Positions 1-12,498 of a DNA stretch of 64,000 nucleotides are shown here, in pieces (position 1 is the first letter of the stretch; each line of letters opens with the position of its first letter). Both the position numbers and the translations under genes were made by a program. The notes below the pieces were generated by a model. It saw only the letters and a list, made by a program, of their open reading frames with translations, did no database searches and was not told where the DNA came from. The stretch is from Gigaspora margarita (Eukaryota; Glomeromycota; Glomeromycetes; Diversisporales; Gigasporaceae). The stretch is taken from the NCBI GenBank assembly GCA_009809945.1, contig WTPW01000152.1:200513-264512 (forward strand). The letters are read 5' to 3'.

Positions 1-1080
1 TCTGAAGTAAGAGTTCATTTCTTGCAATTCAGAAATCGTTGAAGGTTTTCACATTGTGCTGGAATAATAAAAAAATAAAAATTAAAGAAATAAGTAAAAA
101 GAAAACAAACAAAAAAAATGGAATGTAAGCAAACTGAATAAAAAAAAAAATAAAACCCCAAATCTCCATTTCTCTAATATAGAGTTCGTAATAGAAATTG
201 CTAAAATCAAGTTGTATATATTCTTGCAAAGTGGTGAAAAAGTCTGGGTTTGCTTGCAAAGTATCAAAAAACCTATGTTATTTCCTCACAAATTGGCAGA
301 ATATTAAAAAAAAAAATTAAATAAAAACAAAAACAAACAATAATGTTAAACAAAAAAATAAATGAAGCACTAACTAAACCTTTATTTCTTTAAAGAGGTG
401 TTCTTGGAAATTTACAAATTGCTAGAGAAAGCAATTGTGTGTTCTTGCAAAGTTTCAAAAGGCTGAGTTGGCTTGCGCATAGTTTTGAAAGGTTGTTAGA
501 TTTCCAAAAGTTAGGGGGTATTTGTTGTAAAAATAAAATAAAAAAATTAAAAAATAATAAAGAAAAAAAATAAAAAACAAAACAAAACTAAACAAAACTA
601 AATGAAATGGAACGAACCAAAAAAATATCAAAACGAAAACGAAAACGAAAAAACAATGTAAAATTGATAGAAGATCTAAATTATAAGCAAAAAAAAATAA
701 ACAAAGATCTAATCTGATCTTGTACCATGATCATTGAAACATTTTGAACCATTTCGAAAATATTAGTCAAACACGTTCTTGGTATGATCTAGGGTACAGA
801 TCTACTAATCTAGCTTGATTTTCTATTTTTAAAATATTTCGAAACAATTCAAAATATTAAAAAAAAAAAGAGAAAAAAAAGGAGAGAAAAAAAGGAAGAG
901 GAGAAAAAAAGGGAGAGAAGAAAAAAAAAGGGAGGGAGAAGTAAAAATCGTTCAAAAATGCTTTTTTTTTTTTAAGTCAATTTTTTTAATATGCCAATTA
1001 TTTTCATTTTTTTTAGCCTACTTTTTTTTGAAATTTTACTTTTTTTTTTTTTTTTTTTTTTNTTTTTTTTTACCCGGTGA
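1..1080. other. Low-complexity AT-rich DNA, no gene
   Basis: No coding region is supported here. Long A runs on the plus strand alternate with a purine tract at about 850-945 (GA-rich with A runs) and a poly-T run at 1041-1070 containing one N. Two diverged copies of a module containing TTCTTGCAAAGT lie near 170-310 and 390-560. Small frames on the minus strand are compositional shadows of poly-A DNA. Confidence 0.6.
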
Positions 1081-1339
1081 CAGTCAAAACATTATGTAAT
1101 CATTAAAGATCTGTTAATCATTATATATAATTTCAAATAATTCCAATTATAATCGATTTATAGATATATAACGATTTAATATAGAAAATGATATATATCA
1201 AGTTTTATCCAATTAATCAATATATAACGATATTTTATAATCAATATAAAACGATTAAGTGTTATATATTGATCAATATCTATATATAAAATTTGCAGAT
1301 GTGGTCACCTGACCAGTTTGATTGGTTTGTTTACAATTA

Positions 1340-2190
1340 AAAAATCTGTAGCGATCTCAGGATCCCGTGATTGGATTTTAATAATTTTGAATTCATCAGA
1401 ATCGTCTTGCTGAGATGAACATTTTGGTAGTTAAATCATCTAAAACGGACCAGTAGATCCAAAATTATTCAAGATTAGGGGGCATCCATAAATAACGTTA
1501 TGTACCCCTACATAGTAGCTCTTGACCCCCTCCTCTACTATATAAAAAAATTTTTAAAAATCCATATGTTTATATATAAAATTTTACAAAAACTTGAATA
1601 TATTATGACCCAGTGATCCAATCTGGATGATTTTTGTACCATTCGATTCGTCTCTATGAGACGAATCCAATAGTACCAAAATCGTTTCATTTGGATTACT
1701 GGATCACGTTTTATTAACGAAATACTATTAATTTTATAGTAATTTTATAAGAAAACATAATAACCAATAGTATTTCGTTAATAAAACGCGATCCAGTGTT
1801 CCAAATCAAATGAAATTGGTACTATTCGAATTCTCTCCTCGAGACGATTCGAATGGTACCAAAACTATCCAATTTGGACCATTGGATCAAGTTTTAGACA
1901 AATTTTTAGAAAAAAATTGTGTTATATTAGGGGGACCCCCCTACATATTGCAAAATCGTTATATTTTGGGGGACCCTCTCCTCAAGCATAACGTAATTTA
2001 TGGATGCCCCCTTAAAGATATTTACATAGTATTTTAAAAATTCTTATTAAAATTACACAAAACTTAAATGATCTCAGATTCCTGTGATTGGATTTTGACG
2101 ATTTTGGATTTATTAGAATCGTCTCATTGAGACAAACATTTTGGTAGTTAAATCATTCAAAACGGATTAGTAGATCAAGGTTATTAGCAA
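1340..2190. repeat. Four related ~100-bp palindromic modules
   Basis: Four modules share the outline GATC-rich end, TGATTGGATTTTNA, GTCTC..GAGAC centre, ACCAAAA/GGTAGTT, GATC-rich end. They lie near 1350-1462, 1615-1710, 1788-1892 and 2069-2182. The outer two are direct repeats of each other (both contain CATTTTGGTAGTTAAATCAT). The inner two are self-complementary and form the arms of the fold-back element at 1478-2013. The common pattern suggests that one palindromic unit was amplified, or that the fold-back element arose within an older array of it. Confidence 0.6.
1478..2013. mobile_element. Fold-back MITE, ~535 bp
   Basis: The left end reads GGGGGCATCCATAAATAACG and the right end is its near-perfect reverse complement (CGTAATTTATGGATGCCCCC). 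Complementarity continues almost to the centre: ATTAACGAAATACTATTA near 1715 pairs with AATAGTATTTCGTTAAT near 1765. The whole element could form one long hairpin with two smaller palindromes in its arms. It encodes nothing credible; the 75-aa frame at 1810-2037 only reads through the right arm. No clean target duplication is seen, so the superfamily is left open. Confidence 0.8.
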
Positions 2191-2477
2191 TTAACAAAAT
2201 CAGCCCATATGTATTAATTTTTTGTGCTTTGAATATTGTATTACTAGAGTGCATCAAAATGATGCAGTCATTTAATGATTTGAAAAACATAAGTATTTAG
2301 TAACTGTTTATGATTTCAATGAGCAGTCTGTATTTATATTGTTTAAAGTACTTTTGTTAATCAATTTAATTAGTAACTGCCTAGTATTTTATTTTGTAAA
2401 AAATAAGAGTACTTTTTATATTGTGATTTGCATTTTACAAAGTAAAAGTAGCTATACAAAGGACCAGGTTTATGATG
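2040..2477. other. Intergenic AT-rich DNA, no gene
   Basis: Contains the right-hand palindromic module (about 2069-2182) and ordinary AT-rich sequence. Nothing else was recognised. Confidence 0.5.
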
Positions 2478-2485
2478 GTCAGACC

Positions 2486-2665
2486 AGGACCCCGAAATAT
2501 ACATAGATAGGTCAGGTATGAGTTTGCTTATTTTTGAGGTTTTTTATGCAGATCTTTTCTATTTATAGTAATTTTTTGCTTATTTTTGAAGTTTTTTATG
2601 CAGATCTTTCCTTTTTTAGTAACCCTATAATTATCCTGACCTATCTATGTATATTTCGGGGTCCT
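2486..2665. mobile_element. hAT-type MITE, 180 bp, TSD GTCAGACC
   Basis: Perfect terminal inverted repeats of about 30 bp: AGGACCCCGAAATATACATA at the left and TATGTATATTTCGGGGTCCT at the right. It is flanked by a perfect 8-bp duplication GTCAGACC (2478-2485 and 2666-2673), the size produced by hAT transposases. The interior holds two copies of a module ending TTTTTTATGCAGATCTTT. It has no coding capacity. The perfect repeats suggest a recent insertion. The same terminus recurs at 19882. Confidence 0.92.
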
Positions 2666-3649
2666 GTCAGACCCAACATACAGGACAGGCTATGGTATCC
2701 TGCGTAGAGCTTGGACCCAGATATCTGTTTATCCATTTAGAGATATTCTTTTTATAAAAGTTGTATCCAGAAAACTACCAAATTTTAATTTGCAGATAAC
2801 TGGATAAATCCTATAAAAACTGGATAACCCTTATAGATAACCAGATAGTCAATGGATATCTGGATAACCAGATAACTTCAGGTATCATAGATAAAATACT
2901 TAGAGCACATATGCATTGAAAATAAATTATTCAACTTCATTTTATATTCAGATCGGGTTATATTATAGGATAAGTATAATGAATATTATTAACCTTTATC
3001 TGTTATGCTATTTAAATATCAATACTTACTAATTTAACTAATATTGAAAAATTATCATATCAAATTGATAATTGTATTATGATAATTTTTAGGGGCTAAC
3101 GTACGTACATAGCTCATGATAAGCTAGAAAGGCCAAGTTTCCAGTTTCTGTATTTTTTTTTCTTTATATTGTATTATGTTACTTAATTCGTTGACTATAA
3201 CCTGAGAAACAGATAACCATCTAGCTAATGAAGTTGTGGACCTTTTTGACCCACAGATTGTTATTAAAGTAACTGCTATCCAAATATTTAATAGTAAAAC
3301 AAAAAATATACAATTAAATTTAATAATCTAAATATTTTCTTCTATGTTTAGTTCTGAGAAACAATAATAAAAAAGACTTTTTTTTATAGTGATTGCCAGA
3401 CACTTTAATCAAGACAAAAACTTGTCAAAATGATGTTTGGTTAAACATTTCTCATACAATAGATAAATATAGTACTATGTTTTAAGCTGAAATTCACAGC
3501 AACTATATAAATATACATATAACATCAATCAGTCGTGCTTTCTGTTTAAGTTTTGTGAGTAGTACTATTCCTTTGAATTTTTGTAGTATGTTGTTTTGAT
3601 ACTTGAACTAATGCTTGGAACCTTTGGTTGTTCTTGTAAACGTTGTTGC

Positions 3650-4030
3650 TGGTGCTACTACTTTTGGACCATGAAGGCAATTAGAAAGAACAACTTAATG
3701 TTGGACTCTGCTATGACAAAGGTATTGGCACAAACAAGGATGAAAAAAAATGTGGTTGAATATTATTTGAAAATTTCTAAAAGAGCCAATTCATATAAAT
3801 AGGCTCTACTATGACGAAGGTATAGGTACAAACAAGGATGAAAAAAGGCTTTGAGTGTTATTTGAAATTTGCTAAAAAAGGCAATTCGAATAGTCAACTG
3901 AACTTTGGTAATGAAGGTGCACAAATAAGGATGAAAAAATCTTGGGAGTATTATTGAAATTTGCAGAAAAAGGCAATTTGAATGGTCAATATAATGCTAG
4001 ACTTTGCCATGATGAAGGTATGTGATCTTA
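3650..4030 (+). pseudogene. Sel1-repeat gene fragment inside hAT-type element
   Basis: The plus strand contains three decayed tandem units that read, across frames, like Sel1 repeats: LCYDKGIGTNKDEKK, then YDEGIGTNKDEKKALE with LKFAKKGNSNSQ, then a weaker third unit. Frame changes and stops show it is not functional. Sel1 repeats are helical scaffolds that commonly follow kinase domains in this fungal group, as in the gene at 49031-51620. Because the fragment sits wholly between the element termini at 2705 and 5255, capture of host gene sequence is the simplest reading; insertion of the ends around an old pseudogene is the alternative. Confidence 0.65.
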
Positions 4031-4059
4031 AATTTGTTGACTGGTTTAAAATAACAGAA

Positions 4060-4690
4060 ATATTCCAAATTTTTTAAAAATAAAATTTTCGTCTTTGACA
4101 AGTAACGAAAAATAATTAGAAATAAATAAATGCCTTTATACAAATAAAAATACCTTGCTAAAGAATAGGATCGAAATTTAGTTTAATTTTTTAAAAATGA
4201 ATTTTTCGTCTAAAAAAATAATTAGAAATAATAATTGCATTATTTGAATGAAAATGGAACTTGCCAAAGAATATTTATACAATTTTTTAAAATTCAATTT
4301 TTTTATCTTTGACAAGAAGCAAAAAATAATTAAAAATAAATAAATGCCTTCATTTGAATGAAAATGGATTTTGCCAAAGAATAGAAATTGAAATTTATTT
4401 AATTTTTTAAAAATGAACTTTTGCAAAAAAAAAAAATAGAAATGAATAAAGACTTCGTTTGAACAAAAATATATCTTATTAAGTATAGGAATTTTCGTCT
4501 TCGAAATGAAACAAAAAATAATTAGAAATAAATAAAGGCTTCATTTGAACAAAAATTGATCTTGCCAAAAAATAGGAATTGAATTTTTTAAAAACAAAAT
4601 TTCATCTTCGACATTAAACAAAAAATAATTACAGGTAAAATAAATAAAGGCTTTGTTTGAGTGAAAGTGGCAAAAGTGGATTGTGCCAAA
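4060..4690. repeat. AT-rich tandem repeat, ~105-bp unit, about six copies
   Basis: Each unit holds AATTTTTTAAAAAT, TTTCGTCTT(T/C)GACA, AAAAAATAATTAGAAATAAA, TGCCTTCATTTGAATG and CTTGCCAAAGAATAGG in order, with drift between units. The array directly follows the Sel1 fragment, and its AATGAAAATGGATTTTGCCAAAGA blocks may be derived from the same captured DNA. Confidence 0.7.
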
Positions 4691-7600
4691 GATTAGAGAA
4701 TTGAAATTTTACGACTTACAATATGCATCATACATACATTTTTTATTTACTGATTTATATCTGAATAATGCATACCCATGGGCAGTGTTGTACATTTTGT
4801 CTGTTTACAGCCTTTTTTGGCTTGTTCATGTCCAAAATTGTCCAAATGTCCAAGATTGTCCAAAGCTTGTTCAGGCTTTAATAATTAATAAATCTATCTA
4901 AAAAATATATAACTATATATTTTTTTAGGTGCTGAACACATTCCAGTTAAAATTAAAATAGGTTATCTTAATAAAATTTCAATTAATTTTACTTTATTTA
5001 ATTGTCTAAAATTGTCCAAAATTGTTCAAATCATTGTCCAAAGCTGTCCTGTGACAATACTGCTTGCAGGTATACATAGGTTACTTCATACCTGCAGGTA
5101 CTCATGGATACCCTGCAGATATCTGCAGATACCTGTTAGGTTATCCTTTGGAAAACTAGGGGATAAGGGTTGGTATCCATGAGATATTTATAGTATCAGA
5201 ATGCACAATTAACTGTATGCATATCCAGATATGCGGTTAATGGGTCCAAGCTCTAATCCTGCGCAGCTGTGCAAACTGAGCTTGAAATAGTGAGCACCTC
5301 TACGGAAATTAATCCTAGTACTTCAGATACCATATCATTATGTCATACTGGACTACCACTCCAATATCATACTCATCTATCATTACCTATACAACAATAT
5401 AGCTCTATTTACACTGTAGAACAAGAGTTATATAATGAATGCAAATTGTTACCAGATGAATCTAACAACAACCTCAATATATCAACTATATATACTAATA
5501 CTATAGAAGAAACAAATACTGATTTCTATCCAAATTTATTAGAGATTTATGAGCCATCAACATGCTATAACAAATTCTTATACTATCACAGATTACAATC
5601 TTTACCTTTACCACAAACTGTTGGCTCCTTTTTAACCTATTTACAAGATGAATATCCAATGTTCTATTCACAACAGTATATCAGAATCTCTATTAAATAT
5701 AGCAGAATTGACTATTATTTTCCAGAAGCACATATTTATTTACTACATGAACATCTTCTACCTAATTACTTCTTTGTACTTTTTGAGGATTTTAGTCTTT
5801 TTAATAATGTTCTACTCAAATCAAGTTATTCAATACCAAGAGCCATATCTACAAGTAGTAATTCTAACTTAGAGCAATTTCAGATCAGATTTCTCCTCTC
5901 AATCTATCAATATGCACACATAATGTTCAAGGATATAACAACAACCTCAAAAGGCTAATATGGGAACATTATTGTCTCTCACATGATATTTAGATTAGTT
6001 GCATAACTGAAACTAAAATATCTTCTAATAACTCCTCTATCTACTTTATTAAATTTTCACAATTCTCATACTTTGGGCAAGTACTGATAGCTCCAAAGCA
6101 GGCACTGCAATTATGATTTCTAACATACTTAAACCACATATTCATAATATCCTTACCTATCCTGGATATGCAGTTGCTATTGACCTCTTCTTTAAACATG
6201 ACTTTAAATTTAGAGTTATAGCAGTTTACTTACCTTCAGATAATTTACAACTTAGTTTGGATATACAAAATAATGTTATTCAATAGATAAACCAATCTCT
6301 TAACAATAATATCCAACCAATTATTATGGGAGACTTTAATGCATCTCAAAATAATATATCATCAGCAATTAAATACAAATTACTTCAATACCTTCAGTTT
6401 AATAACATGTATAATCTTGCAGAACATACACAATCATCCTTACCAACTTGGCAAAGTAGAAGATACCAAAGCACTATCGATTATATTTGGGCACATAATC
6501 CTATTCTAAGATATCTATCCAAATTTAAAACTGATCAATCTAATACAAGTACTAATAGTGATCATACTATTCTAATATCAAGATGGTCATTTCTATATGC
6601 TCTTTTTAAAACCAGAAGATATAGTACCAAAACTTGTAGAAAAGTCTTTGACTACAAGTCTATGAATTCTAAACAATGGCAAAATTTTTCAGATCAAGTA
6701 ACCCAAAATTTGACTCTAAACCATACTCCACTCTCAATAAATACTACAGAATTACTTGAAACAACTTGGCACAAAATTCAAACAAGTATAATTAATGCTG
6801 CACTTCAACATATTCCCTACAAAAAATTTAAAGTTCGAAACTTTCAACACAATTTCTCATCCAAAGCAACTAAACTTTACTACAATTTCAAAAAACTTAG
6901 CAATATTATTAAACAAATCAAGATTGTAATTAAAAATCAAACTTATATTCCATTACATCTCAACCAAAACATTAATTATATTAATACACAGCACCTCATT
7001 ATTACCAACTACACATAACCTATTACCAAACTGGATTTCTACTACAAATCTTGAATGGAAAGCATTATTTCATGCTCGTAATATTGAAAATACTAAAGAA
7101 ATAAGACAACAAATTAATAATGCTATTTCTAAAAGATGCAACAAACTTGCTACCAACCCAATTTCAATGATTAATAGTATTCTTAATTGCTATAAAGATC
7201 AGTTGAATTCAATAATATTAATACAGATACAAGCACTATTACAGAATCTCACACTATTAAGGTCCATATTTGCAACTATTTTGATCAATGGACCTGTACT
7301 CATAATATTGACTATGACCTTTATAATACTCATTGGAAAGCTAAATATAACCCTAAATCTAACATTAATACTGATTGGTACAACAACATTTTAGAAGAAT
7401 TTATATTAGATGAAGTCTCTACTACACTTTGCTATCTCCCTAATAACAAAGCCTGTAGACCATCTGGAATTAGTTATGAAATGATTAAGCATACAGGACT
7501 CTCTTTTCTCCAAGCTATTACAGCCCTCTTTAATAGATGTTCTATGCAACAGTCTATACCTAAACAATGGAAAGAAGAAAGAATTTTTCCTATTTCTAAT

Positions 7601-8080
7601 AAACCAATTTTTGATGGTGATCTTTCAAATATATGACCCATTAGTCTTCTAGAACATATTAAAAAACTTTACACCAAACTTCTTACTAATCGTCTTAATT
7701 ATACTTTTACACAACACAAAATTTTATTACCTTACAACTTTATTGCTCTTCCAGGCAATAGTACTTCAATTTCTATTCATATACTTAATAATATTATTGA
7801 GGATGCATTATGTAACAGTTCTCAACTTTGGCTCATATTACAGGATATGAGCAAAGTTTATGACTCGGTTAACTTCAATCTTTTCAAATGCCTACTCAAT
7901 TTATTAATATACTTACTAATCTTTTATTTGATTGATATAATAGAGTTATCACTAATCTTGGGCTAACCAATTTTTACTCAGTTAAAAATGGTATAGACCA
8001 AGAAGAAACAATAACTCCTCTCTTTTGGAGAATTTATTATGATCCTCTTATTAATTATATTTTACTGGCTATACACTTAC

Positions 8081-8742
8081 TAGGGGTCTTAATGGGTCAG
8101 ATTGGGTCGGGTTTGGGCCTGATTCAGGTCAGACCCACTTGGGTCAAAACCTGACCTGGGTCTGACTCACCTTATATCAATCCTGACCTGGGTCTGACCC
8201 GCCTCATGTCAAACCTGACCCAATTCTGACCCAACCCAACCCAACCCAGGTTGAACCCGGGTCGATAATAGTTGCTACATAGTAAGGTCTAAATTTTACT
8301 ATGTAAATTGATAATCTTCGCTTAAGTAAACTTGTTTGGAAGACAAAATGCATATACATTGAAATTTTTATCCAAAATTGGAGAAATTTTTATTATTTGA
8401 CTTTTAATTTTTACATTCAACAAAAAAATTATAATCTTTTTAAAAAATACATTCGACTAATGTAAAAATTAAAAGTCAAATAATAAAAAGTTCTCCAATT
8501 TGGATAAAAATTTCAGAGTATATGCATTTTGATCTTCTATACAAGTTTACTTAAGCAGATTTATCGATTTACATAGTAAAATTTTACTTTACTATGTAGA
8601 GACTACTTGCGATCATTGAATAAAATCTGATTTGGGTCTGACCCAATTCGCGTTTTTTCTGACCCGGGTCTGACCTGACCTGACCTGGGTTGGGTCAGAC
8701 CCAAGTTGGGTTGGGTCAGACCTGACCTAGCTAAAACCCCTA
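8081..8742. mobile_element. hAT-type fold-back MITE, 662 bp, TSD ACACTTAC
   Basis: The element begins TAGGGGTCTTAATGGGTCAG and ends CTAGCTAAAACCCCTA. A perfect 8-bp duplication ACACTTAC flanks it (8073-8080, 8743-8750). Both subterminal regions (8095-8265, 8625-8725) are dense arrays of GGGTCAGACC/GGTCTGACCC variants. The core is a long AT-rich inverted repeat, with GGAGAAATTTTTATTATTTG near 8382 pairing with its complement near 8480. No coding capacity. It is inserted between the RT core and the YMDD region of the old LINE. Confidence 0.93.
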
Positions 8743-10508
8743 ACACTTACTACATCTTGGCAAACAAGCCTTTGTATACCAAATTTGACTACCAAAAAAC
8801 TTCATACTTCTTTATCAGTTTTGGCTTATATGGATGATACTTTATGGATCACCTAGTCTAAAACTGAATTGGAACAAATTATTAATATAGCTACTTCATT
8901 TTACCAAATAGCAAATTTACAAGTCAATCCCATAAATCCCTATTTATTACCAATAATAACTCTAATCACAATATCTCTTTTCTTAACTGTAATATACCAA
9001 GAATTCCTAAAAACCAACCATTCAAATTTTTGGGATGTTGGTTTACTTTAGATAGCAAAATATCTAAACAAATCCAACTTATTCAAGAAGAGATTTTTCA
9101 ATTAGTTAATATTATTAGTACCAAAAAAATTACAAACAAACAAATTATATATGTTATTAATACTATAATTATCCCAATACTTGAATATAGAATTCATAAT
9201 ATAGTATTTCCACATACAATATGTGCTAAAATTTTAGCCAAATATTTAACAGTAGCCAAGCACAAAGCAAATTTATCACAGCCTATTCCTAATAGCACTA
9301 TGCTAACCACCATCTTTATAATATCTATAATATCTGGGACATTCAACTTCAACACCATATTACTAACTTTCTTCATAGAATCATTGATTTCTCAATTTTA
9401 GGAACAACTACACATATTAGATTACAACAATTACAAAACAATCTCTGGTCAACTACAAATATACTTCAACATTCCCAGCCTATTATTGATAGACCTAATA
9501 AATATACTACAAACTTCAAAATTATTCAACTTTTCAATCACCTTAATATGCAAATAACTGCTAGTCAAGAAATTATATAGCCAAAAACTATTAGTAATGC
9601 ACATCAACCAATTGAACCTATCCTTATTCAACACCCACAATACATTCAATTCAAAAAACAGCTTAGATATCACAAAATTCTATATCTAGAACAGCTTTGT
9701 ACTGCTGATAATAGCACTTTCTCTGCTGGCAATATCTATTACCAAGACTTCACCAAATTCCAAAAGGTAGACAACCATTATGGTTCTCATACCTTGAGCA
9801 TAAGGTTACTTCCCATGGACTTTACCGTACTCTACTACCACATTACCAATTACCTGGTATTAATCCATTTGCTTACAATATAGATTATCTCTCAAAAAAG
9901 CTCAAACTATGGCTTCTTATATACCAAGATAACAATATCATTATTGGAAAATTAGAAAATATCTGGATAACAAAATAGCATCTATTAGTCATTGGAAAAT
10001 TAGCTTTAATACCAACCACACTTTATTTTATCCATCCCAAATATACAATTCGAACGCTGTTCAAATTGTTATCTAAACTCTAAAGAATTCAACATACTTG
10101 TACTATTGAAGTTCCAATTATATTCTCTACACAATTTCTTGGTTGATATTTTTCACCATCTCATATTAATCTATATGCAAATCTTATAGATTTAATTTGC
10201 TCTACAGCTGTTAAACATTTACTAACTATACCTCAACTACCTTTAATTAATATTAATAATGAAATAGTATCTAATATATTTCATCCAAACCAGGCAACTA
10301 CTACTTTTCAACAAATTGCTCTTAATAATGCTGTACAGTCCTCTTTTACATTTTATACAGATGGCTCAGTTACAGATATTGGCACTGATCGCTACTTAAT
10401 GGGTATAGGTTGGGATCAAATTCTGAATAACCAAGTTTTACATCAATTCTCAGCATCAATCAAACTATGGCCATCTTCTTATAAAGCAGAATTAATGGCT
10501 ATCTTATT

Positions 10509-10941
10509 TAGGGCTGTTAATAGAGTGATCCAGAGTAGTGTAGAGCATACTCTGCTAGAGTAAACATCAAAACCACACCACACTGAAGATCACAACTCCA
10601 GATTATACTCCATAATTTGCTCCAAATTGTCACTTCAGACTAAATTTTATGACATTAAAAACTATTTTCTAAAATGCAATATATATTTCAATATCTAGAA
10701 CAAACTCTATTGAATGCTACAATGTTAATTAACTTGATAATTTTATTTTTAATGTACAACAATTAGCAAAAAATTATGTATATTTTTAATCCAGAGCAGT
10801 ATTAGCAGTAACTCTAGAGTATAAACCACTCTGTTTTCTTTTTATATTAATCTAGAGTAGTGTAATATCTAAACCACACTGGCGTGAAGTGGTTTATACT
10901 CCTAGCTTACTACAGAGTATTATGCTCCATTAACAGCCCTA
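10509..10941. mobile_element. hAT-type MITE, 433 bp, TSD ATCTTATT
   Basis: Termini TAGGGCTGTTAATAGAG and its complement CTCCATTAACAGCCCTA are flanked by a perfect 8-bp duplication ATCTTATT (10501-10508, 10942-10949). Subterminal DNA contains repeated CAGAGTAGTGT / ACCACAC(T/C)GGCGTG motifs. It is non-coding and inserted into the RNase H part of the old LINE. Confidence 0.92.
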
Positions 10942-11890
10942 ATCTTATTAGCAATCACTACAGTATTACGCAATTCTCAAGTTCATATCTTCACGACTCT
11001 TAATCAATTATCTCCAAATATCAAACTTTAATTACTCTAAACCATGCATCTACAAAACAGTTCAAATTTAACTACTGGCCTATATGGCAAACCCTTTTTA
11101 ATATAGTCAAATCCCTTAATATTCAACTTAATTTTACTAAAGTTCAAGCACATTCTGATAATTCATTTAACAATATAGCAGATTCACTAGCCAAAAACCA
11201 CTATACTTCATTATCAACTCTACAGCTCAATTATAGTAACACCTATAACCAATACTATATATTACAGTGGAATAACTTCCCTATAGAACATCCAACTAGA
11301 TATCTTGTTAAGAATATTTGTAAAGCCCACATTATTGCTATGTGGTCTTCACAAAAATGCAATAGTAAATGGTCAGGCTTTACTCATTTAATTGACTGGA
11401 ATTCTACATGGAATACTTTAATCATAACCAAAAACCTACACACAATATTACTAATTTCAGACTTAACTATCTAAAAGCTTTTAAATGTAAAATGCTTTTT
11501 AATGAACTACTATTATATTTTTACTACTACAAAATCTTTCCATACCTTTACACTAACTCTAACTGCTTTTAGTGCAATCAATCTGATTCCTACTTTCACT
11601 AGCTTATCTGCAATAATTCCCTCCTAATACACAATATTATTCAAAATACTATCCATAATATACTACAAAAGTCCAAACTTGAACTATCAAATCTTGAACT
11701 ACAAGAATTAGAACATAGGCTTGCTAACCATCAAGCCTTTAGTACTTTTTAACCTTTATCTGGTCTATATTATATAGAAACAATACTCAAAGGACTTATA
11801 CCAATACCTATAATCCAATCTATTCAAAGTTTCAATATTTTCTATAAAATTGCATCTACTACTATTATTCAAATCTTGCTAGATATTATG

Positions 11891-12498
11891 GTCTGGTGCA
11901 GAAAGATTTGTACCTCAAAAATTTTATAAACTTGACACTAAGTAAAAGTTTTTATATTTCTAATTAATTATTAAAAATTTTTTAATATCAAATAAAATAG
12001 GATTTAATTTAACTTATTAATTTTTATTGGTTTAATATTGTTTTATTTTAATAATTAAGCATGTACAATTCAATGTATTTGAAAAAAAAAATTTTTTTTG
12101 AAAAAAAAGATATTTTAATTGATTTTACAACCAATATGCAGTTTTATAAGCTTGTACTACGCAAGTGCATTGATGTGTATATAATTAAATTATGGTTAAA
12201 ATTTAAGCAAAATTGAATTACTAGTTGTGGCAAAATTAAGCTTTAAAGCTTAACCATTTGATTTTTTTACTATATACGTGTATATATAAATTACTATAGT
12301 AAATTATATAGTAAATATTTTAAAAAAAGTTACTATTAATAAATTTTTTTATTTTATCAAAAAAAATAATCAAAATAATTTTATTTTTATTAATCCAATA
12401 ACCTAATGATTACAATAAATTAAAAAAATTAAAAATTAATTAGTACAAAAAATATTTTAATCAGAGCTATTTGAGGTACAAATCTATTTGCACCAGAC
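11891..12498. mobile_element. AT-rich TIR element, 608 bp
   Basis: The left end GTCTGGTGCAGAAAGATTTG and the right end CAAATCTATTTGCACCAGAC are near-perfect inverted repeats, continuing through GTACCTCAAA. Flanks TATTATG and TATAATG are a probable 7-bp duplication with one change. The extremely AT-rich interior has no gene. A stretch near 12145 (GCTTGTACTACGCAAGTGCA) is related in inverted orientation to one near 21610. Superfamily unassigned. Confidence 0.8.

Larger units (their letters stand above)
2705..5255. mobile_element. Non-autonomous hAT-type element, 2.55 kb, TSD ATCCTGCG
   Basis: Left end TAGAGCTTGGACCCA and right end TGGGTCCAAGCTCTA are exact inverted repeats, flanked by a perfect 8-bp duplication ATCCTGCG (2697-2704 and 5256-5263). 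Subterminal DNA at both ends is packed with short variants of GGATATCTG/CAGATAACTGG, arranged like transposase-binding repeats. The interior holds no transposase. Instead there are Sel1-repeat remnants (3650-4030) and an AT-rich tandem array (4060-4690). It appears to be a gene-fragment-carrying element mobilised in trans. Confidence 0.88.

Noticed and set aside
3596-3802. 68-aa Cys-rich small protein (CSCKRCCWCYYFW)
   Set aside because: The Cys-rich start is a short AT/GC mix and the rest is the wrong frame of the Sel1 relic.
4178-4426. 82-aa minus-strand frame with Phe/Leu/Ile-rich sequence
   Set aside because: It is encoded by the AT-rich tandem array 4060-4690 and repeats the same motif; composition artefact.
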